A stretch of DNA of 64,000 bases from CALOBA01 sp942491465 (lineage in GTDB: Bacteria > Pseudomonadota > Gammaproteobacteria > Chromatiales > Chromatiaceae): positions 124,001-188,000 of the forward strand of contig CALOBA010000045.1 in assembly GCA_942491465.1 (NCBI GenBank), in the 5' to 3' direction. Below, piece by piece: positions 54,324 through 63,613 of the stretch. The position numbers were made by a program, and so were the translations under genes. The notes beneath the pieces were generated by a model. That model did not search any database. It saw only the letters and a program-made list of their open reading frames with translations, and had not been told where the DNA came from. Positions within the stretch are counted from its first letter, which is position 1. Each line of letters opens with the position of its first letter.

Positions 54324-54348
54324 AGGCCCCGCTTCGGCGGGGCTTTTT
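54324..54348 (+). terminator. Rho-independent terminator of groES-groEL
   Basis: GGCCCCGC pairs with GCGGGGC around a TTCG tetraloop and is followed by TTTTT. A second hairpin, TTTTCCGCC with GGCGGAAAA, lies just after the groEL stop (about 54273-54296). Confidence 0.92.
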
Positions 54349-54446
54349 GCGTTGTGGGGGGCGCGCGGGGCTAGAATGCGATGGCGCATCATGATGCTGC
54401 GTGCCTCGTCTTAACCCAGAAAAACCCGCCAACGCCGAGCAGAGCA

Positions 54447-55469
54447 ATGCAAATTCGTAGTATTCACACCCTGGACGCAGGGCCGCTGGGGACACGGAAT
54501 CTCGATCTCCAGGATGGGTGGACCGAACAGCCGGCGCAACGGGTGCTGTTCAGCGGCCCCAACGGCAGCGGCAAGTCTTGGACGCTGCGGGCGGTCGCAG
54601 GGTTGTGGGAGGCGTTTGGACGCTGGCTGCACACGCGCAAGCCCATAGCTAGAGGATCTGCTGTTGGTCTGCCGAAGGGATGGGGCGGCTTTGCAGTCAG
54701 ACTCGACGATGTCCCGTTCGGCTCATCGTCGCTGGTGTTGTTTCAGGGGTCGGACATTTTCGCCGAACAGCTCAGGCAGTCCCATTCGGATGCCGTCCTT
54801 GTCGGCACGGAATTCTCAGAATTGATTTGGCCATGGAATGCGTCGTGGCTCGACGAATGGGCCGAGGCGAGAAATCGGATGCTCGTCAGCGCAGAGGGTG
54901 TCGGATTGCCGAACATCGTGTATCTGGACGCCGAACGGCGTTGGATCGCACCCCGGCGCGGGATCGGCGAGATCAGACCCGAGGACTTGTCGCGTCGGTG
55001 GCTCCCGACCTATCGAGTTTCGTCCAACTGGGAAGGGCAGCTGGAGGCGTCGCTGCTGGCGCTGAAGGCAGCCGAATCCTACCGTTTTGCCGACCTGGTC
55101 GAGGACATGAACGGGTTTCTTGTCGGCAAGGCGATCTCTCAAGACGTCAAACTCGGCGAGAATCGTTTGCGGGTCTTGTTGCGGGATTCGGGAAATGCGA
55201 CGCACTGGCTGGACGAGCTCAGCTCCGGCGAGCATCAGGTTCTGATCCAGCTCTACATGGTGGGTCGCTGGCTGGAGCCCGGCGGCATTGTGCTGATCGA
55301 CGAGCCTGACCTCCACATCCATCCGTCGCTGATCCCAGCCTTTCTGTCGCGACTGGAAGCAATGGTCCGTGATCGCGATGGACAACTCCTGATCACGTCG
55401 CACTCGCCGGACATTTGGGACCGCTACGAAGCCCTTGGCCATCGAATCGGCCTAGGGGCTGGACGGTGA
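54447..55469 (+). CDS. AAA-15/ABC-type ATPase, AriA-like component of a PARIS-like defense pair
   Basis: The 340-residue protein has an SMC/ABC-type ATPase core: Walker A 'LFSGPNGSGKSWTLRAVAGL' (residues about 34-53), signature 'DELSSGEHQVLIQLYMVGRW' near 255-275, Walker B 'GIVLIDEPDLHIHPSLIPAF' near 280-300 and the switch histidine in 'LLITSHSPDIWDRYEAL'. AAA ATPases paired with DUF4435 proteins form the PARIS anti-phage system (AriA/AriB), in which the ATPase senses a phage anti-restriction protein and releases the toxic TOPRIM nuclease. This ATPase is shorter than the AriA proteins I recall. Assignment to PARIS is inference; an OLD-type or unrelated ATPase pair is the alternative. Confidence 0.75.
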   Translation: MQIRSIHTLDAGPLGTRNLDLQDGWTEQPAQRVLFSGPNGSGKSWTLRAVAGLWEAFGRWLHTRKPIARGSAVGLPKGWGGFAVRLDDVPFGSSSLVLFQGSDIFAEQLRQSHSDAVLVGTEFSELIWPWNASWLDEWAEARNRMLVSAEGVGLPNIVYLDAERRWIAPRRGIGEIRPEDLSRRWLPTYRVSSNWEGQLEASLLALKAAESYRFADLVEDMNGFLVGKAISQDVKLGENRLRVLLRDSGNATHWLDELSSGEHQVLIQLYMVGRWLEPGGIVLIDEPDLHIHPSLIPAFLSRLEAMVRDRDGQLLITSHSPDIWDRYEALGHRIGLGAGR

Positions 55470-56281
55470 GCATCAGGGATCGCCGCGACCGCATTCGAGA
55501 GCGGTGCATCGGTGCTCAGGAAAAGCGGGTCTTTTTGGTGGAAGGGACGGATGACCAAGCCGCTTGGCGGATCATGTTGGACCGCTTCTGCCCTGGGTGG
55601 GAGAGGCAATGGTGTTTAGGAGTCGCCGGAAACAAGCGCCAGCTCACGGAGATGCTGGAGCGGGAGCAGGACTGGTTGGGTCTGGTCGATCGCGACGAGT
55701 GGGACGAGGCGACCGTTCGCCAAAGACTGGACGCGCAACCGAACCTGCGGGTACTGCCCCGCTTCTGCCTGGAAAACTATCTCTGCGATCCGTCGGAACT
55801 TTGGCAGAGCCTGCCGCCCGCGAAGCAAAGCCGGGTCGAGGGAGGTCGCGACGGGCTTGCCGAACTGCTCAAACGGGATTTGGATCCCTATGTCCGGCAC
55901 GGCGTCCTCTGGAAGACGATCACACCGCTCTGGACGGGGCTGCGTGCGCGGGGCTTCAAAGAGGTCTTGGCCTCGGAGGATAGCTTGGAGGCGTCGCAGG
56001 ATGACGATCTGATCCGGCGCAAGCTGGATGAATGGCATCAGTTGCTCGACCCATGCCAGATATTCGCTGAATTCCAGCGGACGCTGAAACAGGCTGCATC
56101 CCAGCCTGAGCACGTCAAGTTTACACGTTTGGTCCACGGCAAGTTGTTCTGGAGAACGCGCGTACACCCGATGCTGAACGACCTGCTTGGCCAAGCCTCG
56201 GCAGCGGAGCGCAAGAACGATCTCTTCTCCACGTTGCCGCGAGCGACCGACCTTGAGCCGATCCTGCGGGAGCTGTGCTAG
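55466..56281 (+). CDS. DUF4435/TOPRIM-like protein, AriB-like component of a PARIS-like defense pair
   Basis: The 271-residue protein starts at a GTG overlapping the ATPase stop (GTGA), so both are translated together. TOPRIM-type motifs are visible: 'KRVFLVEGTDDQAAWRIM' (Glu near residue 25), 'WLGLVDRDEWDEATV' (Asp-x-Asp near 74-76) and the DUF4435 hallmark 'LPRFCLENYLCDPSELW' near residue 100. In PARIS, AriB is the TOPRIM effector nuclease restrained by AriA. The C-terminal half is helical and not recognised. It is followed 168 bases later by a small membrane protein gene. Confidence 0.75.
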   Translation: MSIRDRRDRIRERCIGAQEKRVFLVEGTDDQAAWRIMLDRFCPGWERQWCLGVAGNKRQLTEMLEREQDWLGLVDRDEWDEATVRQRLDAQPNLRVLPRFCLENYLCDPSELWQSLPPAKQSRVEGGRDGLAELLKRDLDPYVRHGVLWKTITPLWTGLRARGFKEVLASEDSLEASQDDDLIRRKLDEWHQLLDPCQIFAEFQRTLKQAASQPEHVKFTRLVHGKLFWRTRVHPMLNDLLGQASAAERKNDLFSTLPRATDLEPILRELC

Positions 56282-56448
56282 GGCGGACCCGCCTGAATCG
56301 CCGGCTTCCAGCCCGCAACTGGGCTTGGCGGCTTCCAGCCGCCGGAGCGGGACGGCGAAGGCATTTCAGACGGTTATCGGACAGCGTCGCCTGGGCGGGT
56401 CGCGCTATGCTCTAGCCATCGATCTAGCCACCGCCACGGAGACCCGCC

Positions 56449-56640
56449 ATGATGCTGTTTTCGCTGCTGCTCCTGCTTGCGATCAAGGGCCTGAAGCTGG
56501 TGTCCTACACCGGCCTCGTCATCGCCCACTGGGGCAGCCTGCGCTGGAGATGCCACGGCGAGCATGATCGCCACCGCTTGGCCCGCTTCTGCTACGTCGG
56601 GCTGCTTTTGGCGCTGGTGTTGGAGAGCTGTTCGTCCTGA
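56449..56640 (+). CDS. Small membrane protein (hypothetical)
   Basis: The 63-residue product has a hydrophobic N-terminus ('LFSLLLLLAIKGLKLVSYTG'), a short polar loop rich in His and Arg, and a second hydrophobic segment ('CYVGLLLALVLESC'). GGAG stands nine bases before two consecutive ATG codons. It is on the same strand as both flanking defense genes. I do not recognise a family; it may be a real small membrane protein or chance. Confidence 0.45.
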   Translation: MMLFSLLLLLAIKGLKLVSYTGLVIAHWGSLRWRCHGEHDRHRLARFCYVGLLLALVLESCSS

Positions 56641-56706
56641 TCCGACTCAGATCCCCGGCGACTCGGCACGCCCGGATCGCCATCGGCATCCAACCGGAGC
56701 ACCACA

Positions 56707-59700
56707 ATGTCCGAACCCCGTTACCTCTCCCCGGCGGATGTCCGCAACCAACTCGATGCGCTGGACCTCCCCGTCGGCCCCCGTGCCTCGCTGGAGCAGA
56801 TCCTGGCGTTGGACTGGGAGATGCCCCGACCGCGCATCCTCGTTGCCAGCATCCACGCGGCGCTGTTTGCCGGCAAGTCGACCGAGACGGCCAACCGCAG
56901 CCTCAGCCGCATCGTCAACGAAACCAACGAACGTGCTCGGGAGACCAACGTCGGGCTCAAGGCGCAGCGCACCCAGACCAAGCGCGGCGGCGCCGCTGCG
57001 CGCTACCTCTGGTTCGAGCGCTGGGATTGGGCCCCGTCCGGGGTCCAGCGCACGCGCGCCGACATGCCCGAGACCAGCGCGATGCCCACGGGCAGCCGGA
57101 TCCCCGATCAGCGCGGCCTCCCCGCCGGCGCCGAAGACGAGGCCGAGCGGCAGAGCGCGCCGCCGCCGCAGCCCCGCCGGCAGCAGCTCACCGACCTGGC
57201 CAAGATGGCGCGCGAGCGCCGCCCCCGCGTCGCCGACCAGCTCGGCGCCTGCGCCGACCTGGGCAAGGTCGACGACTGGCTGGAGCCCGCCGCCCCGGCG
57301 CCGGGGCCAGAGCCCGTGGTCGCCCTCGACTACCTGATCCAATGGCTCGACGACCCCGAGGCGCCGGCGCTGTTCGCCCTGCTTGGAGAGTACGGCATGG
57401 GCAAGACCATCACCTGCCAGGCCCTGAAGGAGCGCCTTGACCGCCGCGACCCCGATGCCGACGGCCCCTTCGCGCTCTACTTTGATCTGCGCCTGATCAC
57501 CGGCCTGGAGCGGCGCACGCCGACGCTGCGCGAGGTCTGCGAGGAGTGCATGGAGCGAGGCTGGCAGGGCGAGGCCGCCGCCGGCGCCTACCGGCTCGAC
57601 GACGTGCTGTGCTGGGCCGGCGCCGGCGCGTTGGTCATCTTCGACGGCCTCGACGAGGTGCTGGTCAAGCTCACCGCCGCAGACGGCCAGACCTTTACCC
57701 GCTCCCTGCTCGGCCTGCCGGGCCTGGTCAACGCCGCCCATGCCGACTCGCCCCCGCGGCCCCGGCTGCTCATCTCCTGCCGCACCCATTTCTTTCGCTC
57801 CCTGCGCGACCAGCAGAACTACTTCACCTGCCAGGAGCGCTCCGGTCCCCGCCCCGACGCCTTCCGCGCCCTGATCCTGCTGCCGTTCACCGATGCGCAG
57901 GTGCGCCGCTACCTGAGCGCCGCCCTGGCCGAGGAGGCGCCCGGCGTCGAGCGTCTGCTGGAGACCATCCGCTCCGTGCACAACCTCAACGAGCTCAGCC
58001 AGCGCCCCTACACCCTGAGCCTGCTGACCGACCAACTCCCCGGCATCGAGCGGCTGCGTCTGGCCGGTCGCCCGGTCCACGGCGCCACCCTCTACCGCGG
58101 CATGGTAGATCGCTGGCTGGAGCGCGACAGCGACAGCGGCAAGCACCACGTCCAGCCCGAGCACAAACGACGCCTCGCCGCCCACCTCGCCGCCCACCTC
58201 TGGCGCGACGGTAGCGGCCTGCTCCCCGCCAACCGCATCGAGCCCTGGCTGCATGCCTGGCTCGACGCCGAGCCGGATCTGCGACTGCGTTACCAAAGGC
58301 TGCACCCCGACCAGCTCGAAGAAGACTTACGCACCGCCACCTTCCTGGTCCGCGACGACAACGCCGGCGGCAGCTTCCGCTTCGCCCACACATCGCTGCT
58401 GGAGTACTTTCTCGCCGAGTACCTGCTCGACGCCATCCGCGCCGACGCCCCCGAGCGCTGGGTTATGCCCGCCCCGAGCCCGGAGACGCTGGACTTCCTG
58501 GGCCAGCTCCTGGCCGAGGCCGCCGGCCTGATCCAGACCCTGGCGCGTTGGCGCACCCCCTATCGGTCGCGCACCAGCGAGCTGCTGCTCGACTACGCCC
58601 TGCGGGCGCTTGAGCGCGGCTGGCCGGCGCCGAGCCTGCGCGGGATTGCGCTGACCGGAGCCGATCTATCCGACCGCGTATTTCGCGCCCAGCCCGGTCG
58701 ACCGGCGTTGGATCTCAGCGAGGCCGACTTCAGTGGGGCCGTGCTGCGACGAGTCATCTTCGACGGCGTTTGCTTGCGCGGTGCTAGGTTTCGCGAGGCC
58801 GTGCTGACGCAGGCCAGTGTGCTCAACGGCGATGCGGTTGGCAGCGATTGGTCCGGCTCGCGCTGCGACGGCACCGTCTGGCGGCGCGTCGACCTCGCCG
58901 GTGCGCGCTGGGCCGGCGTTCGGGGGCTGGGGGCCGAGCTTATTCAGGCTGGTGGTGACGGCGCTGAGCTTCACGAAATCGGCTTCCGGTGTTCGCCCGC
59001 CTCCGGTCTAGTCGCCGACGGCGAGCGCCCGACGTTGCGCCTGTTCGCGGGTCATGTTGGTGAGATCTGTGCCTGCGCCTTCTGTTCAGACGGCGAGCGA
59101 CTCCTCACCGGCGGTGCAGACGGCACCCTTCGCCTTTGGGATGGGGCAAGCGGAGTCGAGCTATTGGTTTTAGAGGGCCATCAGGGCGGCGTATCAGCCT
59201 GTGCCTGCAGCCCGGACGGCTTGCGCCTTCTCTCCGGCGGTTCCGATGGTACGCTGCGCCTCTGGGATGCGGCCAGCGGTGTGGTGCTACTCTGCTGTAA
59301 CGGTCATGACGACGAGGTATTGGCCTGTGCGTTCAGCCAGGACGGTACGCGGATGCTCTCGGGCGGTCTGGACGGAACGCTGCGAATGTGGGATTCATCT
59401 AGCGGAGCGGCACTCTTGCGATGCACGGGCCATAGAAGCAAGATCAGTAGCTGTGCCTTCGGCCCCGATGGCACCCAACTTCTATCCGGTGGCTATGACG
59501 GAACGCTCCAACTGTGGGACGCCACGAGTGGGGAACTGCTCCGCCGCTACCGGGATCCCGGCTCATTCCGCCTCCATGCCTGCGCCTACAGCTCTGACGG
59601 TACGCGACTACTCTCCGCAAACGGCGACTGCTGGGGCCAAGGGAGTTTGCGCCTTTGGGACGTGGTCAGCGGAGCGGTATTGCTGCGCTGCGACAGCGAT

Positions 59701-61008
59701 CAGGGCGGGTTCCTAGCCTGCGCGTTCAGCCCGGACGGCAGGCGGCTTCTCTCCGGCGGTTACGACGGAACCCTTCGCCTCTGGGATACCCTAACCGGTG
59801 CGGAGCTGCTGCGCTGCGAGACCCATGGGCTATGGGTCCCTGCGTGCGGCTTCAGCCCGGACGGAAGGCGACTCATGGCCGGCAGTTTCGACGGCACGCT
59901 AGGCATCTGGGACGCTCACACGGGCAGTGCGCTGCTGCATTGTCAGGCCGCACATGGTGAGTTATTAACAAGCATCGTTAGCCTGCACGGCGAGCCGCAT
60001 CTCCTTTCGATCCAACGCGATAGCACGTTGCGCGTCTGGGACGCCAGGGGCGGGGCAGCACTGCTGAGCTGCGCAATCAATATGAGACAGGTTGTTGCGT
60101 GCGCCATTAGCCCGGACGGGACAACGGCTCTTGCCGGTGGTCGCAACGGCATGCTTCGGTTAGTGGACGTAGCCAGCGGGGTGGAGATACTGACGTGGGA
60201 GGGCCATCGCGGTGGGGTGTCTACTTGCGCCTTTAGCCCCGACGGCAAACAGCTACTTTCAGGTGGCATCTATGATCATTTGCGTTTGTGGGACGCGGCG
60301 AGTGGAACTGAACTGCTTAGCTGCAACGGCCAGAGGCACTGGTTTACCTCTTGCGCCTTTAGCCCGGACGGGGCGCGGCTTCTTGCCGTCGGTCATGATG
60401 GCGTTGTGCGGCTTTGGGATGGAACGAGCGGGGCCCTAATAGTCCGTTGCGAGGGTCATCGGAGTCTGGTCGAAGCCTGTGCCTTCAGCCCGGACGAAGA
60501 GCGGCTTCTCTCCGGGGGTAATGACGGTACCCTTCGCGTCTGGGATACGCAGGATGGAGCGGAACTGCTTCGGTGCAAGAGTCATAGAGGCAGGGTTCTG
60601 GACTGTGCCTTCAACGCGGACGGTACGCGATTACTCTCTGGCGGTGACGACGGCAGGCTGCGCCTTTGGGACGCAGCGAACGGCGCCGAACTACTGTGCT
60701 GCCATGGCCACGTAGGCGCCATAAACAACTGCGCCTTCAGCCCCGACGGCACCCAGCTGCTGTCCGGCGGCGCCGACGGCACGCTCCGCCTCTGGGACGC
60801 CGCCACCGGCGAGCTGCTGCGCGTCCTCGCCATCCAGACCGCCCCCTGGCCCGGCCACGCCGTCTGGGAGCCGCCCAGCAACCGCGTCATCGCCTGGTCC
60901 GGCAACGCCTGGCGCTGGCTGCGCTGGGCTGCCACCGACAACCACGGCCAGCCGGACCCGCTGCCGCTGGAGACCTACCCCGACATCCTCGCGCCGGACG
61001 ATGACTAG
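56707..61008 (+). CDS. NACHT NTPase with pentapeptide-like linker and fourteen WD40 repeats
   Basis: The 1433-residue STAND protein has an N-terminal helical region of unknown family (about 1-210). The NACHT domain has Walker A 'LLGEYGMGKTITCQAL' at about 225-240, Walker B 'ALVIFDGLDEVLVKLT' at 307-322 and sensor arginine region 'RPRLLISCRTHFFRSL'. A helical winged-type region ('FRFAHTSLLEYFLAEYLLDA') follows, then a pentapeptide-like segment ('LDLSEADFSGAVLRRVIFDG', about 640-740). Fourteen WD40 repeats run from about 775 to 1375, enough for two seven-bladed propellers. A Trp-rich tail ends it. Such architectures resemble bacterial NLR-like immune proteins (bNACHT/Avs), in which the repeats sense a phage trigger. 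Direct evidence for defense is lacking. GGAG precedes the ATG. Confidence 0.88.
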   Translation: MSEPRYLSPADVRNQLDALDLPVGPRASLEQILALDWEMPRPRILVASIHAALFAGKSTETANRSLSRIVNETNERARETNVGLKAQRTQTKRGGAAARYLWFERWDWAPSGVQRTRADMPETSAMPTGSRIPDQRGLPAGAEDEAERQSAPPPQPRRQQLTDLAKMARERRPRVADQLGACADLGKVDDWLEPAAPAPGPEPVVALDYLIQWLDDPEAPALFALLGEYGMGKTITCQALKERLDRRDPDADGPFALYFDLRLITGLERRTPTLREVCEECMERGWQGEAAAGAYRLDDVLCWAGAGALVIFDGLDEVLVKLTAADGQTFTRSLLGLPGLVNAAHADSPPRPRLLISCRTHFFRSLRDQQNYFTCQERSGPRPDAFRALILLPFTDAQVRRYLSAALAEEAPGVERLLETIRSVHNLNELSQRPYTLSLLTDQLPGIERLRLAGRPVHGATLYRGMVDRWLERDSDSGKHHVQPEHKRRLAAHLAAHLWRDGSGLLPANRIEPWLHAWLDAEPDLRLRYQRLHPDQLEEDLRTATFLVRDDNAGGSFRFAHTSLLEYFLAEYLLDAIRADAPERWVMPAPSPETLDFLGQLLAEAAGLIQTLARWRTPYRSRTSELLLDYALRALERGWPAPSLRGIALTGADLSDRVFRAQPGRPALDLSEADFSGAVLRRVIFDGVCLRGARFREAVLTQASVLNGDAVGSDWSGSRCDGTVWRRVDLAGARWAGVRGLGAELIQAGGDGAELHEIGFRCSPASGLVADGERPTLRLFAGHVGEICACAFCSDGERLLTGGADGTLRLWDGASGVELLVLEGHQGGVSACACSPDGLRLLSGGSDGTLRLWDAASGVVLLCCNGHDDEVLACAFSQDGTRMLSGGLDGTLRMWDSSSGAALLRCTGHRSKISSCAFGPDGTQLLSGGYDGTLQLWDATSGELLRRYRDPGSFRLHACAYSSDGTRLLSANGDCWGQGSLRLWDVVSGAVLLRCDSDQGGFLACAFSPDGRRLLSGGYDGTLRLWDTLTGAELLRCETHGLWVPACGFSPDGRRLMAGSFDGTLGIWDAHTGSALLHCQAAHGELLTSIVSLHGEPHLLSIQRDSTLRVWDARGGAALLSCAINMRQVVACAISPDGTTALAGGRNGMLRLVDVASGVEILTWEGHRGGVSTCAFSPDGKQLLSGGIYDHLRLWDAASGTELLSCNGQRHWFTSCAFSPDGARLLAVGHDGVVRLWDGTSGALIVRCEGHRSLVEACAFSPDEERLLSGGNDGTLRVWDTQDGAELLRCKSHRGRVLDCAFNADGTRLLSGGDDGRLRLWDAANGAELLCCHGHVGAINNCAFSPDGTQLLSGGADGTLRLWDAATGELLRVLAIQTAPWPGHAVWEPPSNRVIAWSGNAWRWLRWAATDNHGQPDPLPLETYPDILAPDDD

Positions 61009-61346
61009 TGCAGCGCAGCGTCAGGGAAATCTCGATCCCATTCGCCATCCGACGCGAAGACGTGTCGGCCTCGATGCCGACACTCCCGACTGAAGCGGCC
61101 TCCGCCCGGGAGTGTCGGCCAGGCCGGCACGGATCGGCATGGGAAATTGATCGCGACGACGCTCCTGCGTCGTCGCGCATCCGCGGGCGCTCCAGCGCCC
61201 CGTCTTCGGCGGCGCTGCGCATAGCCTTGGCGGCCAAGATACCGCAGCCGCGAAAGACGGGCCGCTGGAGCGGCATGAGACGCGTTGCGCCGCTGGAGAG
61301 ACCGTAGAAGTACTATTTCGCGCCGGAAACGCCCGGCAGAGTTGCC
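61009..61346. other. Intergenic region with strong palindromes
   Basis: The region begins CTAGTGCAGCGC, like the outer end of the CTAGYGC elements. It contains GCCGACACTCCCG (about 61076) pairing with CGGGAGTGTCGGC (about 61110), and a GCGACGACGCTCCTGCGTCGTCGC hairpin near 61155. No gene is recognised. It may contain a diverged relative of the miniature elements or the degraded end of the IS1182-type insertion. Confidence 0.4.
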
Positions 61347-62278
61347 TCAGGAAGCCGCAGGCGCGCCGCTGAGTGGTTCGCTGGACAGCGGGTTGTTGGC
61401 CGGGGTCAGGGAGGCGAAGGCGCAAACGGCGGCCCAGAGCGTCTGCACAGGGCGGATTCGCGCCGAAAAAACACGCAAAGAATCCGCCCCCTGTTTGGCT
61501 GTCGCTTGGCGGCGGCGTTCGGCGCAGCATTCCCTGAAACCGTCCACGCCGAGGATGTTGAGCACCCGGCGGAAGTTGTACATCTGCACGATCAGGCTCA
61601 GCTCGCCGCCGGCCTTGTGCAGGCCGCGCAGCAGGAAGTGGTCCCAGCCCAGGGAGCGCTTGATGGTGCGTGAGGGGGTGCTCGCACAGCCCGGCGCGTC
61701 TTCGTGTGCGCGCCTTGGCATCGGGGGTGGCCATGCGTTGGCGATGGCGCTCGGTGCTGTCGGCGTATTCGCTGCGGTGGATTTGGCGTATCGGGGTCTT
61801 CTTGGGCAGGCATTGCCCGCGCAGGCGACAGCCGTCGCAGTGCGCACGACGGCTTTGATAGCGCTGGCGCTGCACGCCGTCCTTGATTCAACTGCTTGAG
61901 CGTCTGCACGCTGCGCGCGCTCGCATCCGCGTTGAAGAAGCTGCCGTCAATGCCGACCTCGCGACCGCCGATGCGCTTGAGCTCCTCGCATACCAGCAGG
62001 AATTCGCGCTGCATGCGCTTGATGGCGTCGATGTTGTCTTTGCGGAAGTCGGCGATGGCGCGCACCGGGCTGTTGTGGGCAACGAAGTCGTCGCAGCTCC
62101 GCGGCAACAGCAGCATCTGGCTCGGATCAAAGCCGCGCTTGTAGCGCCGACCGCGGGCAACGTCGCGGCAGGCGGCCGCCAACGGCTTCGGCGCCGACGC
62201 CGCGGCGTCGTCCGGGGGCGGCTCCAGCAGGGTCAGTTGCTCGGCTTTGCGGGGTGCTTGGCGGGCTGTGGCAGGCAT
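61347..62278 (-). pseudogene. IS1182-family transposase, decayed
   Basis: The 5' part from 62278 reads 'QMLLLPRSCDDFVAHNSPVR', 'DNIDAIKRMQREFLLVCEEL' and 'REVGIDGSFFNADASARSVQ', the N-terminal half of IS1182-type (InsQ-like) transposases. The core is deleted. After frame changes the 3' end reads 'HCDGCRLRGQCLPKKTP', then 'TIKRSLGWDHFLLRGLHKAG' and 'LSLIVQMYNFRRVLNILGVD', the family's C-terminal end. At least one deletion and two frameshifts make it non-functional. It marks the right border of the defense island. Confidence 0.75.
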
Positions 62279-62480
62279 GGCTCTCGGCGGCGGCAGCGCC
62301 CGAGCGGGCGCGTCAACGGTGTCCCGCCATTGTATCACTCGTGCCCCATTGGTTCGCGGGCGCGGTTGGATACTTGCACAGTCTCTGGAGCGCCGTGACG
62401 ATCAATGCAGGCGGAAGGCTACGCGATGCCGCGCTCGACGCGATCCGGCTCGTTTCCGGTCGATCCGGGCGGTTGAAGGC

Positions 62481-62642
62481 ATGAGCTATCTGGTCGATAC
62501 CAACGTCATCAGCGAACATCAGGTCGACATGCGGATCGCGGCAACGGCGCAGGTTCACCAGCTCACCCTGGTGACCCGCAACAGCAAAGACTTCGAAGGT
62601 TGCGGCGTCGGGCTGTTGAATCCCTTCAGCGACGGACCTTGA
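62481..62642 (+). pseudogene. VapC-type PIN toxin with internal deletion
   Basis: The frame starts 'MSYLVDTNVISEHQVDMRIA'. The first eleven residues are the PIN-domain N-terminus with the first catalytic Asp. The rest ('ATAQVHQLTLVTRNSKDFEG') is the C-terminal third with the terminal acidic site and the usual end 'CGVGLLNPF'. About 75 residues from the middle, with other catalytic residues, are missing, so the toxin must be inactive. A VapB-like antitoxin is not recognisable upstream. Confidence 0.7.
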
Positions 62643-62809
62643 TTCGGGAACCGCTCGGCCACGGTTGACGCCTGTCCTTGAGCCGACCGCTTCGGCAGGT
62701 GCATGCTGGCCCGCCCTCGGTTCGGGCCTGCCTCAGGCTCGCCGATCCTTCCCCATCGGGTCTGGCATCAATCTTCGATCCCCTCGGCGCCAGACCCACT
62801 GCCGAGCCT

Positions 62810-63388
62810 ATGCCAGTGACCGATCATCTGCTCCGACCATTAAGGCTCGCCGCGCTCGCGGTCGGCCTCTGCGTCCTCATCCTCGTCGTCCGCGGCGGGA
62901 GTCCCTGGACCCTGATCCAGTACTTCGACGACATCAACGCGATGCATGTCGGCATCGCCGCGGTGAAGGACCCGCACTCAGCGGCTCTCAAGGTCCATGC
63001 CACCACCGGCGACAGCAAGGTCTGGGTGACCTTTCTGCCGCCCGCCGGGATGGTCGATACCGACCGGGGACTCGCCTGGCAGGTCTTGGGCGCGTCGGGG
63101 CATGGCAGCATCGCGGTCACCGATGCCATCGCCCGCGCGACCGCAAAGCCCATCCACGAGCTGCGCCACGCGGGTCCCACCTACAGCTCGTTCGTCATCT
63201 ACGATGCGGCGGCACCGGGCAGCGCGATCGGGCTCCTCGATGAACTCATCGCCGGTGGGACCCTGATCCTGCGCTGGCCGCAGGCGGGTGGCGGCGACGG
63301 CATCGCCCGTTTTGACCTCCGAGGTTCCGCAGCGGCCATAGCACAGGTTTGGGCGCTGGCCAAGACGGCGGCGAGCAACGCGCCCTAA
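62810..63388 (+). CDS. Hypothetical membrane-anchored protein
   Basis: From the ATG at 62810 the protein has 192 residues: one N-terminal membrane helix ('LRLAALAVGLCVLILVVRGG') and a soluble domain with beta character ('KVWVTFLPPAGMVDTDRGLA', 'GLLDELIAGGTLILRWPQAG'). I recognise no family. Codon usage looks genuine (GC-rich third positions). An in-frame start further upstream (62678) is possible but would place the helix internally. It is isolated between the VapC remnant and a miniature repeat. Confidence 0.55.
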   Translation: MPVTDHLLRPLRLAALAVGLCVLILVVRGGSPWTLIQYFDDINAMHVGIAAVKDPHSAALKVHATTGDSKVWVTFLPPAGMVDTDRGLAWQVLGASGHGSIAVTDAIARATAKPIHELRHAGPTYSSFVIYDAAAPGSAIGLLDELIAGGTLILRWPQAGGGDGIARFDLRGSAAAIAQVWALAKTAASNAP

Positions 63389-63393
63389 GTCAA

Positions 63394-63482
63394 GGTTCAG
63401 AAACAAGTGGTGCAGACGCAACCACGAAACGGCCAATCAAAAGGCTCCGCGAGCGGGGGTCTGCGCCACTTGTTTTTGAACC
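63394..63482. repeat. MITE-like element, GGTTCAG family, copy 3
   Basis: An 89-base copy of the elements at 47021 and 47127, in the same orientation, with a few differences in the centre (AATCAAAAGGCTCCGCGAGC). It starts five bases after the stop codon of the hypothetical gene. Confidence 0.85.
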
Positions 63483-63613
63483 GATGCTAAGCGGGGTCGG
63501 GGGTTGGCGAAGCTCGCCATCATGTACCCAAGCCCGGGGCGCCTGAGGCTTGATGCGTTATCCGGTCTGGTTGCTATGCTTGGCATCAGCAAGGTTGACC
63601 ATCGGTGCGCATC

